Below the pieces are notes generated by a model. It ran no database searches. It saw only the letters and a program-made list of their open reading frames with translations, and was not told the DNA's origin. From an uncultured Myxococcales bacterium (GTDB lineage: Bacteria > Myxococcota_A > Polyangia > Polyangiales > Polyangiaceae), in the NCBI GenBank assembly GCA_937998045.1, contig CALKVG010000359.1, positions 1 to 33,282 on the forward strand: DNA of 33,282 nt, given 5' to 3'. Numbering within the stretch: the first letter of the stretch is position 1; each line of letters starts with the position of its first letter. Position numbers and translations under genes: made by a program. This document shows, one piece after another, positions 24,980 through 33,237 of this stretch.

Positions 24980-24996
24980 AGCGGCCGGGGGTTTTT
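24964..24996 (+). terminator. Rho-independent attenuator terminator
   Basis: ACCCCCGG (24964-24971) pairs with CCGGGGGT (24985-24992). CGC/GCG can close further inside the loop, and a run of five T follows at 24992-24996. It lies between the leader peptide stop and the DAHP synthase start, 19 bases before that ATG. Confidence 0.85.
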
Positions 24997-25015
24997 CGTT
25001 TCTGGAGACACGCCG

Positions 25016-26116
25016 ATGCAAACGACCCGCGATCTTCGCGTCCTGGATACCCGCCCGCTGCCCGCCCCCGACGAGGTCCACGCGGCCTTGCCCATAGACG
25101 ACGCCGCCGCGGACCTCGTCTTTCGCACGAGGAACGAGGTGCGGGCCCTCCTGACCGGACGAGACCGGCGCGCCCTCGCCATCGTGGGGCCGTGCTCGAT
25201 CCACGATCCAGAGGCGGCACGCGAGTATGCCCACCATCTCATCGCGCTGCGCAGCCGTGTAGAGGACGAGGTCCTCGTCGTCATGCGCGTCTATTTCGAG
25301 AAGCCACGCACGACGGTCGGCTGGAAGGGGCTCATCAACGACCCGCACCTCGACGGCAGCCACGACATCGCGACGGGGCTGCGCGTCGGGCGCGCGCTGC
25401 TGCTCGACCTGGCGCAAATGGGGATGCCGGCCGCGACCGAGATGCTCGATCCGATCTCGCCGCAGTACCTCGCGGACCTGATCAGCTGGGGGGCGATCGG
25501 CGCGCGCACGACCGAGAGCCAGACGCACCGCGAGATGGCGAGCGGACTGTCGATGCCGATCGGCTTCAAGAACGGGACGGACGGCTCGCTGGCGGTCGCG
25601 ACGAACGCGATGCTCGCGGCGTCTCGGCCGCACAGTTTCCTGGGCATCGACGGCGCCGGGCGCGTGGCCATCGTCCGGACGACGGGCAACCCCGACGGGC
25701 ACCTGGTGCTTCGAGGCGGGAGCGCTGGCCCCAACTACGCCGAAGCGCACATGGCGAGCGCCGCGGGGGCGCTCGCCAAGGCGGGGCTGTGCCCTCGCGT
25801 GCTCGTCGACTGCAGTCACGACAACAGCGGGAAGGACTACGCCGCGCAGCCGCGCGTGCTCGACGACGTCGCGCAGCAGCTGGCGCGCGGGTCGCACCAC
25901 GTGCTCGGCGTCATGATCGAGAGCAACATCCGCGCGGGACGGCAGGACCTGCGGCCCGGCATGGCGCTGCGCGATCTGGAGCACGGCGTCAGCATCACCG
26001 ATGGTTGCGCCGACCTCGGCTCCACCGAGCGCATGTTGATTCGGCTGGCGCGCGCCGTGCGGGCGCGACGTCCCGCTTCGAGTGCGACACCGACACGCGA
26101 AGTGCGGTCCGAATGA
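25016..26116 (+). CDS. aroG: 3-deoxy-D-arabino-heptulosonate 7-phosphate synthase, class I (AroF/AroG/AroH type)
   Basis: It condenses phosphoenolpyruvate and erythrose 4-phosphate, the first step of the shikimate pathway. The protein has 366 residues, close to the 350 of E. coli AroG, and shares its key blocks: GPCSIHDP (58-65, metal-binding Cys60), RVYFEKPRTTVGWKG (91-105), ARTTESQTHREMASG, GFKNGTDG (183-190), DCSHDNS, MIESN and ITDGC (other metal ligands). The start at ATG 25016 has GGAG eight bases upstream. The leader before it predicts control by charged Phe, Tyr or Trp tRNA. Which aromatic amino acid inhibits the enzyme cannot be read from the sequence, so the symbol is only a class label. 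Two kinase-like genes follow on the same strand after 54 bases. Confidence 0.93.
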   Translation: MQTTRDLRVLDTRPLPAPDEVHAALPIDDAAADLVFRTRNEVRALLTGRDRRALAIVGPCSIHDPEAAREYAHHLIALRSRVEDEVLVVMRVYFEKPRTTVGWKGLINDPHLDGSHDIATGLRVGRALLLDLAQMGMPAATEMLDPISPQYLADLISWGAIGARTTESQTHREMASGLSMPIGFKNGTDGSLAVATNAMLAASRPHSFLGIDGAGRVAIVRTTGNPDGHLVLRGGSAGPNYAEAHMASAAGALAKAGLCPRVLVDCSHDNSGKDYAAQPRVLDDVAQQLARGSHHVLGVMIESNIRAGRQDLRPGMALRDLEHGVSITDGCADLGSTERMLIRLARAVRARRPASSATPTREVRSE

Positions 26117-26170
26117 GGGCTCCGCCGCCGCCCCTAGCCGCGGCCTGCCCTCCTCGGCTAGCGTCGATGC

Positions 26171-27763
26171 GTGGGGTCCCACGACGTGCTGGCACCGGGC
26201 TCCGTGTTCGCCGGGTCCTTCCGGATCGTCGAGCTTCTCGCCGATGGCGACATGGGCAAGACCTATCTCGTGGACCCACTCCCCCCGGGCGGCCGCTGCG
26301 TCCTCAAGGCGATGGTCGCGACCGTCGCGAAGAACGACGCGATCCGAGCGATCTTCGTCGCGCAGGCAAAGGCCACCTCGCGCGTCGCGAGCCCGCACCT
26401 GTTGCAGACGCTCGACGCGGGCATCGATTCCACCACGGGCCGGCCGTGGTTCACGACGGACCTCCTTCGCGGCGAGGACCTCGCCTCGCGCGTCGGCCGC
26501 TGGGGTCCGCAGCCGCTCTCCGAGGTGCGCGCGCTCGTCGCCGCGCTGGGGGATGCGCTCGGAAAGGCGCACGCCGAGGGGCTCGTTCATTACGATCTGA
26601 CCCCCGAGAACGTCCACCTGGGCGCCGGCAAACCGTCGCGCTTCACGCTCCGCGAGCTGACGATCTCGCGCCTCGTCTCCGATGCATGTGCGGCCGAGGG
26701 TGACATCGTGGGGAGCCCGATCTGGATGCCTCCCGAGCAGTTCGAGCTGGGCCGGGCGCTCGCCGCGTCGGCGAACGTCTGGTCGGTCGGGCTGCTCGCG
26801 TTCTATGCGGCGACCGGGAAGACGTACTGGGTCGAGGCGACCGACGACCCGGCTCCTTCGCGGGCGCTGCTGCGCGAGATCCTTCGGGACCCGATCGCGG
26901 GCGCGTCGGAGCGAGCGAAGGCCCTGGGATACACCGGCGCGATGCCACCAGGGTTCGACGCCTGGTTCGCGCGCTGCGTGACGCGCGACGCCGGGCGGCG
27001 CTTTCCGGACGCGACGGTCGCGAGCGCGTTGTTCGCCGACTCCGTCGGCAACCAGCGGCACGACGCCGCGCAGGACGCCGGCGACGCTCAACGCACGACG
27101 ACGCGGATGCCCCCGAAGCCGCCGAGGGTGAAGGGCAGCCGAAGTCTCCCGCTCGGCGTGGTCGCGGACGCGAAGGGCGCTCCGGCCGCCGGGAGTGCGA
27201 CGCCTCCGCCGGCGGCGACGGCCGCGAGCGCTCCGGCGAGCGCGTCGCGAAGAGGAGGGCGCCGCCGCCGGACGCCGCGAGTCCTCGTGGTACTAACCGC
27301 GGTCGGTGTGGCGGTCGCGTGGTTCTGGCCCCCGCATTCTTGCGAACAACGACGCGCGCCGTCCGCCGGCTCGGACGCCCGGCAGGCGGCCGCGCCGCCG
27401 GCAACGCAGCTGGCCGTGCCGCCGCCCGCCCCATCTCCGTCCGCGTCGACGGAGGCGTCGGCGAGCGGGCGCGAGGCGATCCCTTCGTCGGCCGTCGCGG
27501 GCGGCGGGACGACCGACTTCGATCTCGCGGGAGCGCTGAGGTCGCTGAACGGGATCTACTACGGCAACTGCCCCGTCCCCGCGGCGGGCAAGCTCGCGGT
27601 CACGTTCGCCCCGAACGGTCGCGTCCAGAAGGTCACCGTCGTGCGAGGCAACTACGACGAGGAGGCAACGACATGCGTCGCAGCGCGTTTCGGCGCCGCG
27701 ACGGTGGCTCCCTTCCGTGGCGGGGCGCAGACGGTGACCGCGGATCTGGTGGCCACGCGCTAG
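26171..27763 (+). CDS. Tandem membrane pseudokinase 1 with TonB/AgmX-like C-terminal domain
   Basis: This 530-residue protein starts at GTG 26171, aligned with the ATG of its neighbour (LAPGSVFAG). Residues 15-290 follow the Ser/Thr kinase fold: glycine-loop region ADGDMGKTY, Lys46 in VLK, and GSPIWMPPEQ. Catalytic parts are missing. HRDLKPEN is HYDLTPEN (140-147), which loses the catalytic-loop Lys, and the DFG position reads ELT (162-164). I predict little or no phosphotransfer. A basic Pro-rich linker precedes one membrane span (LVVLTAVGVAVAWFW). The outer C-terminal 75 residues (NGIYYGNCPVP, LAVTFAPNGRVQKVTV, VAPFRGG) resemble the TonB/AgmX C-terminal fold with two Cys. It is close to the next gene along its whole length, so this is a tandem duplication. 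Confidence 0.8.
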   Translation: MGSHDVLAPGSVFAGSFRIVELLADGDMGKTYLVDPLPPGGRCVLKAMVATVAKNDAIRAIFVAQAKATSRVASPHLLQTLDAGIDSTTGRPWFTTDLLRGEDLASRVGRWGPQPLSEVRALVAALGDALGKAHAEGLVHYDLTPENVHLGAGKPSRFTLRELTISRLVSDACAAEGDIVGSPIWMPPEQFELGRALAASANVWSVGLLAFYAATGKTYWVEATDDPAPSRALLREILRDPIAGASERAKALGYTGAMPPGFDAWFARCVTRDAGRRFPDATVASALFADSVGNQRHDAAQDAGDAQRTTTRMPPKPPRVKGSRSLPLGVVADAKGAPAAGSATPPPAATAASAPASASRRGGRRRRTPRVLVVLTAVGVAVAWFWPPHSCEQRRAPSAGSDARQAAAPPATQLAVPPPAPSPSASTEASASGREAIPSSAVAGGGTTDFDLAGALRSLNGIYYGNCPVPAAGKLAVTFAPNGRVQKVTVVRGNYDEEATTCVAARFGAATVAPFRGGAQTVTADLVATR

Positions 27764-27781
27764 CGCCGAGCTAGCGCGTGG
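27753..27781. terminator. 12-bp perfect hairpin over the pseudokinase 1 stop codon
   Basis: CCACGCGCTAGC and GCTAGCGCGTGG flank a five-base loop; the TAG stop (27761-27763) is inside the 5' arm. A short pyrimidine-rich stretch (ATTCCTCTTT) follows but no clean T-run. It may act as a terminator or RNA-stabilising end between the tandem genes. Confidence 0.5.
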
Positions 27782-27886
27782 CAATTCCTCTTTGACCGAT
27801 CGGCTGAATCCTCAGCCGTGGGCAATCGCGGAAGAACGGTTCCCGATTCTGGCTTCGCCCCGCCGTCCTTTAGTACCGTCCGCCCC

Positions 27887-29491
27887 ATGGGGCCCCAACA
27901 CCTGCTGGCACCGGGCTCGGTGTTCGCCGGTACGTTCCGGATCGTCGAGCTCCTCGGCGGCGGCGAGATGGGCGCGACCTACATCGTGACCCCGCTGGCC
28001 CTCCCCCATGCCAACCGCTGCGTCCTCAAGGCGCTGGTCCCGAGCCTCGCGAAGCACGACGGGATCCGCGCGACGTTCGCGGCGCACGCAAAGCTCACCT
28101 GGCGCATCGCGAGCCCGCACGTCCTGCAGACGCTCGACGCGGGCATCGACGCCGCCACCGGTCGACCCTGGTTCACGACGAATCTCCTCGGGGGCGAGGA
28201 CCTCGCTTCGCGCGTCGGCCGCTGGGGCTCGCAGCCGCTGTCGGAGGTGCGCGCGCTCGTCGCCGCGATGGGCGATGCGCTGGGGAAGGCGCACGCCGAG
28301 GGGCTCGTTCACTACGATGTGACGCCCGAGAACGTTCACCTGGGCGCGGGCCGGCCGTCCCGGGTCACGCTGCGCGAGCTGACGATCGCGTGCCTCGTCT
28401 CCGAAGCGTGCGCGGCCGAGGGCGACATCGTGGGCAGTCCGATCTGGATGCCTCCGGAGCAGTTCGATCTGGGCCAGGCGCTCGCCCCGGCGGCGAACGT
28501 CTGGTCGCTCGGGTTGGTCGCGTTCTACGCGTTGATTGGAAAGCCGTACTGGCTTCAGGCGACCGACGATCCCGTCCCGTCCCGTGCGCTGCTCCGCGAG
28601 ATCCTTCTCGATCCGATCGCGGGCGCGTCGCAGCGCGCGGAGGCACTCGGACGCCGTGGGGCGCTGCCGCGGTGGTTCGACGCCTGGTTCGCGCGCTGCG
28701 TGACGCGCGATCCGGTACGTCGCTTTCCGGACGCCACGGCCGCGAGTGAGTCCTTCGCCGAAGCCTTTCACGACGGCCCGTACCACCTCACCGAAGACCC
28801 CGAGGAGCACGACGACGATCAGCGCACGACGATCCCGGTGCCACCGAAGCCGCCGGCGGTGAAGGGCAGCCGCCGGCTCCCGCGCGGTGTGGTCGACGAG
28901 GCCAGACGGGGGCCGCCCATCGTGAGCTCGGCGCCTCCGCCGGCGGTGACCACCGCAGGCGCTCCGGCGAGCTCGGGAAGCGGAGGGCGCGGTCGACGTG
29001 CGCTGCGTTATCTGACCGTGCTGGCCGCGGCTGCCGCGGCGCTCGCGTGGGGGTTGCTCGTCAGGCATCGTGGCGCGGAGCGCGCGCCGTCCGATGCCGC
29101 GCACAGCGTGCTGGAGGCGCAGCCCGCGCCGACGCCGGCGCCCGCCCCACCTCCGTCCGCGTCGACGGAGGCCGTCGCCAGCGGACCCCGGACGGCGGCT
29201 CCCGAGGCCGTGGCGGTCGCACCGGATTTCGCTCCGGCTCCGGACTTCGATCTCGCCGCCGCGCTGAAGGCGCTGAGCGGCATCCACTACGGCATCTGCG
29301 TCGTCCCCTCGGCGGGCAAGATCGCCATCACGTTCGCCCCCAGCGGCCGCGTCAAGAAAGTCGAGGTGCTGCAAGGCAACTACGGCGAGCAGGCAAGAAG
29401 GTGCATCGCGGCCCGGTTCGGCGTCGCGACGGTACCTCCTTTCCGGGGCAGCGCGCAGACGATGACCGCGGATGTGGTGGCCACGCGGTAG
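27887..29491 (+). CDS. Tandem membrane pseudokinase 2 with TonB/AgmX-like C-terminal domain
   Basis: This 534-residue paralogue of the preceding gene starts at ATG 27887; the frame opens at 27818 but the extra 23 residues have no match in copy 1. The glycine loop is more canonical (GGGEMGATY) and Lys48 is kept. The catalytic loop is again HYDVTPEN, without the Lys, and the DFG position is again ELT, so both copies share the same losses. They therefore pre-date the duplication and look selected, not random. The membrane span is YLTVLAAAAAALAWGLLV. The C-terminal domain (SGIHYGICVVP, IAITFAPSGRVKKVEV, VPPFRGS) matches copy 1. It is convergent with the next gene, 20 bases away. Confidence 0.8.
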   Translation: MGPQHLLAPGSVFAGTFRIVELLGGGEMGATYIVTPLALPHANRCVLKALVPSLAKHDGIRATFAAHAKLTWRIASPHVLQTLDAGIDAATGRPWFTTNLLGGEDLASRVGRWGSQPLSEVRALVAAMGDALGKAHAEGLVHYDVTPENVHLGAGRPSRVTLRELTIACLVSEACAAEGDIVGSPIWMPPEQFDLGQALAPAANVWSLGLVAFYALIGKPYWLQATDDPVPSRALLREILLDPIAGASQRAEALGRRGALPRWFDAWFARCVTRDPVRRFPDATAASESFAEAFHDGPYHLTEDPEEHDDDQRTTIPVPPKPPAVKGSRRLPRGVVDEARRGPPIVSSAPPPAVTTAGAPASSGSGGRGRRALRYLTVLAAAAAALAWGLLVRHRGAERAPSDAAHSVLEAQPAPTPAPAPPPSASTEAVASGPRTAAPEAVAVAPDFAPAPDFDLAAALKALSGIHYGICVVPSAGKIAITFAPSGRVKKVEVLQGNYGEQARRCIAARFGVATVPPFRGSAQTMTADVVATR

Positions 29492-29511
29492 GGGGCTCGG
29501 GCCCGCCGCAT

Positions 29512-30456
29512 CTAATTCTTCGAGTTGCCCGCGGCCTCGAGCTCGCCCTTCAGGTCCGACAGATCGAGGGCGTCGATGCGCCGGCTTCGGTGGCCTTTCG
29601 ATGCGGATTTGGGGATCGACTCGCCCTCCACGACCTCGACGACGACCTCCTCGTCGTCCACTGCGGGCGGCGACGTCGGCAGCGGGGGAGGGGTCGTCGT
29701 CGCCCCGCGAGTCGCGACAGCCGCGAGCCCGTGGGGAAGCGCGATTCGAGCGACGACGACGGTGTCCCACATGTGTTGCATCGGGACGTGCTCGAGGAGC
29801 GCGCTCGCCGGGAGGACTCCGAGCAGGGCCTCGTCGTCGAAATGCCGACCGTGGCGTCCACCGGTGATGGCGGAGCGCACGATCTTCGCGAGCTCGGCCT
29901 TGGGCAGGGCGTCGAGGACGCGATCGAGGGTCAGGCCTTCGACGATGTCGTGGTCGGTGATGAGGCCGTTGGTCCGCGCGCAGTCGACGACGTAGGCGAC
30001 GTTGCGCTTGGCGGTCGCGGGGTCGCCGGTTTGGCCTGCGGTCGTCTTCCAGAAGTCTCCCTCGACGACGAACGCCCAGAGCTTCTTGTCGTCGAGGTAG
30101 CGGACGCGATCGTCCGCGGCGAAGAGGCGCACGATGGAGTCCTCGTCGATCACGCCCTCGTCGAGCGCGATCTGCAGGTCTTCGCCTATCGACTCGGCCG
30201 ACTTCTTGAGCGCGACCTTCTCGTTCAGGCCGATGGTCGGGACGACGATGTTGGCCCGCAGGCGCGGCTGGTTCGCGAGGGCGAGCATGATGGCCTTCGG
30301 CGAGAAGTGCCGGACGAAGTCCTTCGGGGAGCGCAGCCCGGACTCGAGCGCGTGCGCGACGACCTGCGAGAGGAAGCGTTGCCTGCCGTCGCTCAGTCCG
30401 GAGGAGATCTTGGGGTCGACCGCTGCGTGCGGCGCGAAGGGCGAGCTCGTGTTCAT
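29512..30456 (-). CDS. Conserved protein of unknown function, helical with acidic C-terminal tail
   Basis: From ATG 30456 (MNTSSPFAPH) the protein has 314 residues and no signal or membrane segment. Residues 15-240 are helical and look well conserved in type: SPKDFVRHFSPKAIMLALANQP, ALKKSAESIGEDLQIAL, LFAADDRVRYLDDKKLWAFVVEG and HDIVEGLTLDRVLDALP. I recall similar proteins from other myxobacteria, without known function. A Thr/Pro linker and an acidic stretch (DDEEVVVEVVEGE) lead to a C-terminal LDLSDLKGELEAAG helix. A GGTGAG/CTCACC inverted repeat (30457-30478) touches the start codon and could mask it. The frame opens seven codons earlier, at 30477. Confidence 0.65.
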   Translation of the reverse strand: MNTSSPFAPHAAVDPKISSGLSDGRQRFLSQVVAHALESGLRSPKDFVRHFSPKAIMLALANQPRLRANIVVPTIGLNEKVALKKSAESIGEDLQIALDEGVIDEDSIVRLFAADDRVRYLDDKKLWAFVVEGDFWKTTAGQTGDPATAKRNVAYVVDCARTNGLITDHDIVEGLTLDRVLDALPKAELAKIVRSAITGGRHGRHFDDEALLGVLPASALLEHVPMQHMWDTVVVARIALPHGLAAVATRGATTTPPPLPTSPPAVDDEEVVVEVVEGESIPKSASKGHRSRRIDALDLSDLKGELEAAGNSKN

Positions 30457-30683
30457 GGTGAGCCAAGTTAATCTCACCGGAGCGGGCGCGTCACTGGACA
30501 GAGCGGCGGCCAGCCACGAATTTCACAGCGCCGCGGTGCGCGAGCTCCGAGTGGCAAGGCCGGCGACCGAGTCGGATGTGCAGCCTCGTGCACGACATTT
30601 GGGTACCCATCGGGCGATGAGGCCGTAACATCGAGACGGCGCGGTTCGTCGCTGGCGCCTGATTGGGGTAAGCTTCTCCCACC

Positions 30684-31028
30684 GTGGATAACTCTGGTGC
30701 GCCCAAGGGGGGGCGGCCTCTCCTGGAGCCCGAGTCCCTACGCGCGACGCTCCCGGATATCCAAGTCGACGCGGAAGGGCCCTACAGCGGGAGCCTGTCG
30801 CTCACGAGCGTGCCCTTCATCGCGATCCCTCGAGAGCAACGCGTCGCGCTGGACCTGGACGCCCGTCAGGGATTCGTCCTCTCGCTCATCGACGGCGACT
30901 GCACGCTCGAGGATGTCATCGACATGTGCGGCTTCGATCGCATCGAAACGATCGAGATCCTCTCCGGACTCCTACGAAGCGGCATCGTGCTGTTGAAGCG
31001 ACGCCCCGCTGCGCAGCGGACCGCCTGA
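30684..31028 (+). CDS. Small protein with a 'LIDG-CT-ED' helical signalling-associated domain
   Basis: This 114-residue protein starts at GTG 30684. Residues 40-105 (VPFIAIPREQRVALDLDARQGFVLSLIDGDCTLEDVIDMC, then ETIEILSGLLRSGIVLL) match a short helical domain. In Myxococcota proteins it often occurs at the end of regulatory or DUF4388-containing chains. Here it stands alone, behind a 40-residue Pro/Gly-rich N-terminus. It has no DNA-binding or catalytic residues that I can identify; a role in protein-protein contact is an inference. It is followed after 73 bases by a small membrane protein on the same strand. Confidence 0.55.
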   Translation: MDNSGAPKGGRPLLEPESLRATLPDIQVDAEGPYSGSLSLTSVPFIAIPREQRVALDLDARQGFVLSLIDGDCTLEDVIDMCGFDRIETIEILSGLLRSGIVLLKRRPAAQRTA

Positions 31029-31101
31029 GCGTCCCGCCGCAGGGACACGGGCCGCGTACCCCGGGCGTGCGCTGCGATCGCAGACGAGCTAACCATCGTT
31101 C

Positions 31102-31320
31102 ATGAACCTCGACGCCAACGCGCTGCTTGCGTCGCTCTTCATCGGGCTGGTTGGCGGGGCGTGTTTCGTGTACGGCCGCCGACAGGGCATGCTCTCACCG
31201 ATGGTCGTGGGCGCGGCCATGGTGGTGTATCCGTATTTCGTGCCGAACGTATGGGCGATGATCGCCATCGCCGTCGCCCTCCTCGGCGCGATGTGGGGCG
31301 CGCTGCGGCTCGGCTGGTGA
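31102..31320 (+). CDS. Small two-span membrane protein
   Basis: This 72-residue protein has two hydrophobic helices (LLASLFIGLVGGACFVYG and about 35-68: VVGAAMVVYPYFVPNVWAMI, then AIAVALLGAMWGALRLGW), joined by the polar loop RRQGMLSP. The pattern FVYGRRQG, then MVVYPYFV, is common to a family of small bacterial membrane proteins. They are sometimes labelled amino-acid transport proteins, without firm evidence. Start at ATG 31102. Confidence 0.7.
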   Translation: MNLDANALLASLFIGLVGGACFVYGRRQGMLSPMVVGAAMVVYPYFVPNVWAMIAIAVALLGAMWGALRLGW

Positions 31321-31420
31321 GGGTCGAGAGGCGGCCCTGACGAACGGAGCCCCGCTATCGTTCGGGGACCGGCGCCTGGACGGCATCGGCGCGCCGAGGT
31401 GGAGCCGCTCGTGAGATAGC

Positions 31421-32563
31421 TCAGGGGAACTGGCCGGGCGCGAAGAACGTCGAGAAGTCGCTCGCGCCGCTGGCGCTACGCAGCCACGAGAACGGCAGGC
31501 CGGTCGTCGGATCGACGTGACTCGGGTCGACCGAGAAGATCCTCTGGATCGACCGGACGAACGAGCTGTGATCGACCTGCGTTGCGACGGCGTGACTGCC
31601 CACGAGCGTGGACGTAGGCGCGATGAGGAGCATCGGGTGGATGTTCGTCGATTCGCTCTCGTCCCAGTCGATGACGAGAACGGCGTGGTTGGTGGGAGTG
31701 GTCACGTAGTTGATCACGGACTGGATCGTGGAGCTTTGCAGGAAGGTCTCGACCGAGGGATTCGAGCAGTCGTGTCCGTCGTCGCAGAGGTTCGGGGTGA
31801 TCTCGATGAAGTCGGCGAGGTTATCGTTCGCGAGATCGGTGGCGAGCTGACTGTAGTCCACGATGTGACTCGTGCAGAAGGACGACGGGCTCGTGTAACT
31901 GCCGACGACGTCCTGGAAGAAGACGAACGGGTTGTGCTTCGCCGCGTACTCGCCCGAGCTGGAGATGCCGCACGAGCCGGGCAAGTTCTCCTGGTAGGAC
32001 TTCCACGTCTTTCCGACGCGGCCCAGATAGTTCACGAGGTGATCGGTCGTGGCGGTGCTGTTCGACTTGCTCGGATCGTTGTCGGTCGTGAACGTGTGGT
32101 CGCCGCAGTTGTTGTTGCTCGCCTCCATCCACACGTAATTGGGCTCGCTCGGGTGCACGTCGTTCGTGTAGTCCGAGGCGTAGTCGTAGGTCGTCATCAA
32201 GGTGTCGTTGATGTACGGGGCATCGCTCGATCCGTAGACCTGATTGGAGTCACGGTTCTCTTCCATCAGGTAGAAGACCTTCTGGATGACCGGCGCCGAC
32301 GACCCCGAATCCGATCCGCCATTTCCGGTATCGGCGGCGCCGGAGTCGTTGGCGCCGGAATCTGCGGTGCCCGAATCCACCTGTCCCGAGTCCGCGGTGC
32401 CGGAGTCGGTGCTGCCGGCGTCCTTGTGCCTCGCGAGGACTTCCAGGGTCGGCGGTGTGGGGGTTGTCTCGGCATCGGGTGCGACACCCGACGAGCAGGC
32501 GGCGACCGTACTCCCGAGAAGCATGATGACCGTCGTAACTGTGCTTCGCCCGTTGTTCGTCAC
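31421..32563 (-). CDS. Secreted phosphoesterase-family lipoprotein (PF04185-like)
   Basis: The start at GTG 32563 has GGGAGAAAG upstream. It gives a short signal peptide ending TVAAC (Cys23); 380 residues. The frame extends to 32911 but without a signal sequence. A DSGTADSG-type linker (about 45-80) separates the lipid anchor from the enzyme. The enzyme has MEENRDSNQVYG, APYINDTLMTTY, HPSEPNYVWMEASNN, LVIDWDES and HPMLLIAP. These are hallmarks of the phosphoesterase family that includes bacterial phospholipases C and acid phosphatases within the alkaline-phosphatase superfamily. Metal ligands are likely in ENRDSN, DWDES and the HSSF region. The substrate (phospholipid or phosphate monoester) is not determined. 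Confidence 0.82.
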   Translation of the reverse strand: MTNNGRSTVTTVIMLLGSTVAACSSGVAPDAETTPTPPTLEVLARHKDAGSTDSGTADSGQVDSGTADSGANDSGAADTGNGGSDSGSSAPVIQKVFYLMEENRDSNQVYGSSDAPYINDTLMTTYDYASDYTNDVHPSEPNYVWMEASNNNCGDHTFTTDNDPSKSNSTATTDHLVNYLGRVGKTWKSYQENLPGSCGISSSGEYAAKHNPFVFFQDVVGSYTSPSSFCTSHIVDYSQLATDLANDNLADFIEITPNLCDDGHDCSNPSVETFLQSSTIQSVINYVTTPTNHAVLVIDWDESESTNIHPMLLIAPTSTLVGSHAVATQVDHSSFVRSIQRIFSVDPSHVDPTTGLPFSWLRSASGASDFSTFFAPGQFP

Positions 32564-32849
32564 GGCTTCTTTCTCCCTTGGTGTGCGCTCGCGACAAGCG
32601 CCCTTGCGTGCGAGCGCGACGAACTGCTGCGCGACGCGTTTCAAAGCGAAGACCATGCCGACTTTCGCCTCGGTCGACCCCTCGGCCTGGCCCGAGCAGG
32701 TGGCGGTCGCGCGCGGCGGAGCTCGCCACGCGCAATTTCCGATTGTCGGAATGTCCATTCGAATTTCGAAAGTGGGATGCGATGGCTCAGCGGCCTCGCC
32801 CTCAGCCGATGGGCGCGGAACGTCCTGAGTTCCTGAGTAGAGTGCGACG

Positions 32850-33237
32850 TCACCCCGAGGCGAAGGCCAGCCGATCGACGCGATCGGTCTCTCCGTCTGC
32901 GTGCCCTGCACCCCGCCCCCCCGGCAAGGTGAACCGAAACGTGATCTTCCCCGCCGGCGAGCTCTCCGCGGCGATGCGTCCGCCGTGCGCCTCCACGAGC
33001 GAACGTGTGATGTAGAGGCCCAGGCCCGTACCGTGGATCCCCTGCAGCCTCGCGGACGACGTCCGCTGGAACCGCTGGAAGAGACGCGCGAGGTCCTCTG
33101 GCGCGAGCTCTCGTCCGTCGTTGGTCACGGCGACCGCGATCGCTCCGCTTTCGTCGTCGGCGCGCTCGACGGCCACGACGACGGGCGTGCCGGCGGTACC
33201 GTATTTGACCGCGTTGGTCAGCAGGTTCTCCATGACC
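32850..33237 (-). CDS. Sensor histidine kinase, C-terminal ATPase part, cut by the contig end
   Basis: Only the last 129 codons are genomic. They contain the N box (ENLLTNAVKYG), the G1 region (VTNDGREL), the F box (LFQRFQR) and the G2 box (GTGLGLYI), all intact. A functional HATPase domain of a two-component sensor kinase is therefore expected. The dimerisation His box and any sensor domains lie outside the window. The true frame enters from beyond 33237. An apparent start giving an N-terminus of MCIRDR is encoded by adapter sequence and is not part of the protein. The gene ends 286 bases from the phosphoesterase gene, on the same strand. Confidence 0.88.

Noticed and set aside
31350..31367. 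CCCCG/CGGGG hairpin after the small membrane protein gene
   Set aside because: The five-base stem has no T-run and is too weak to call a terminator.
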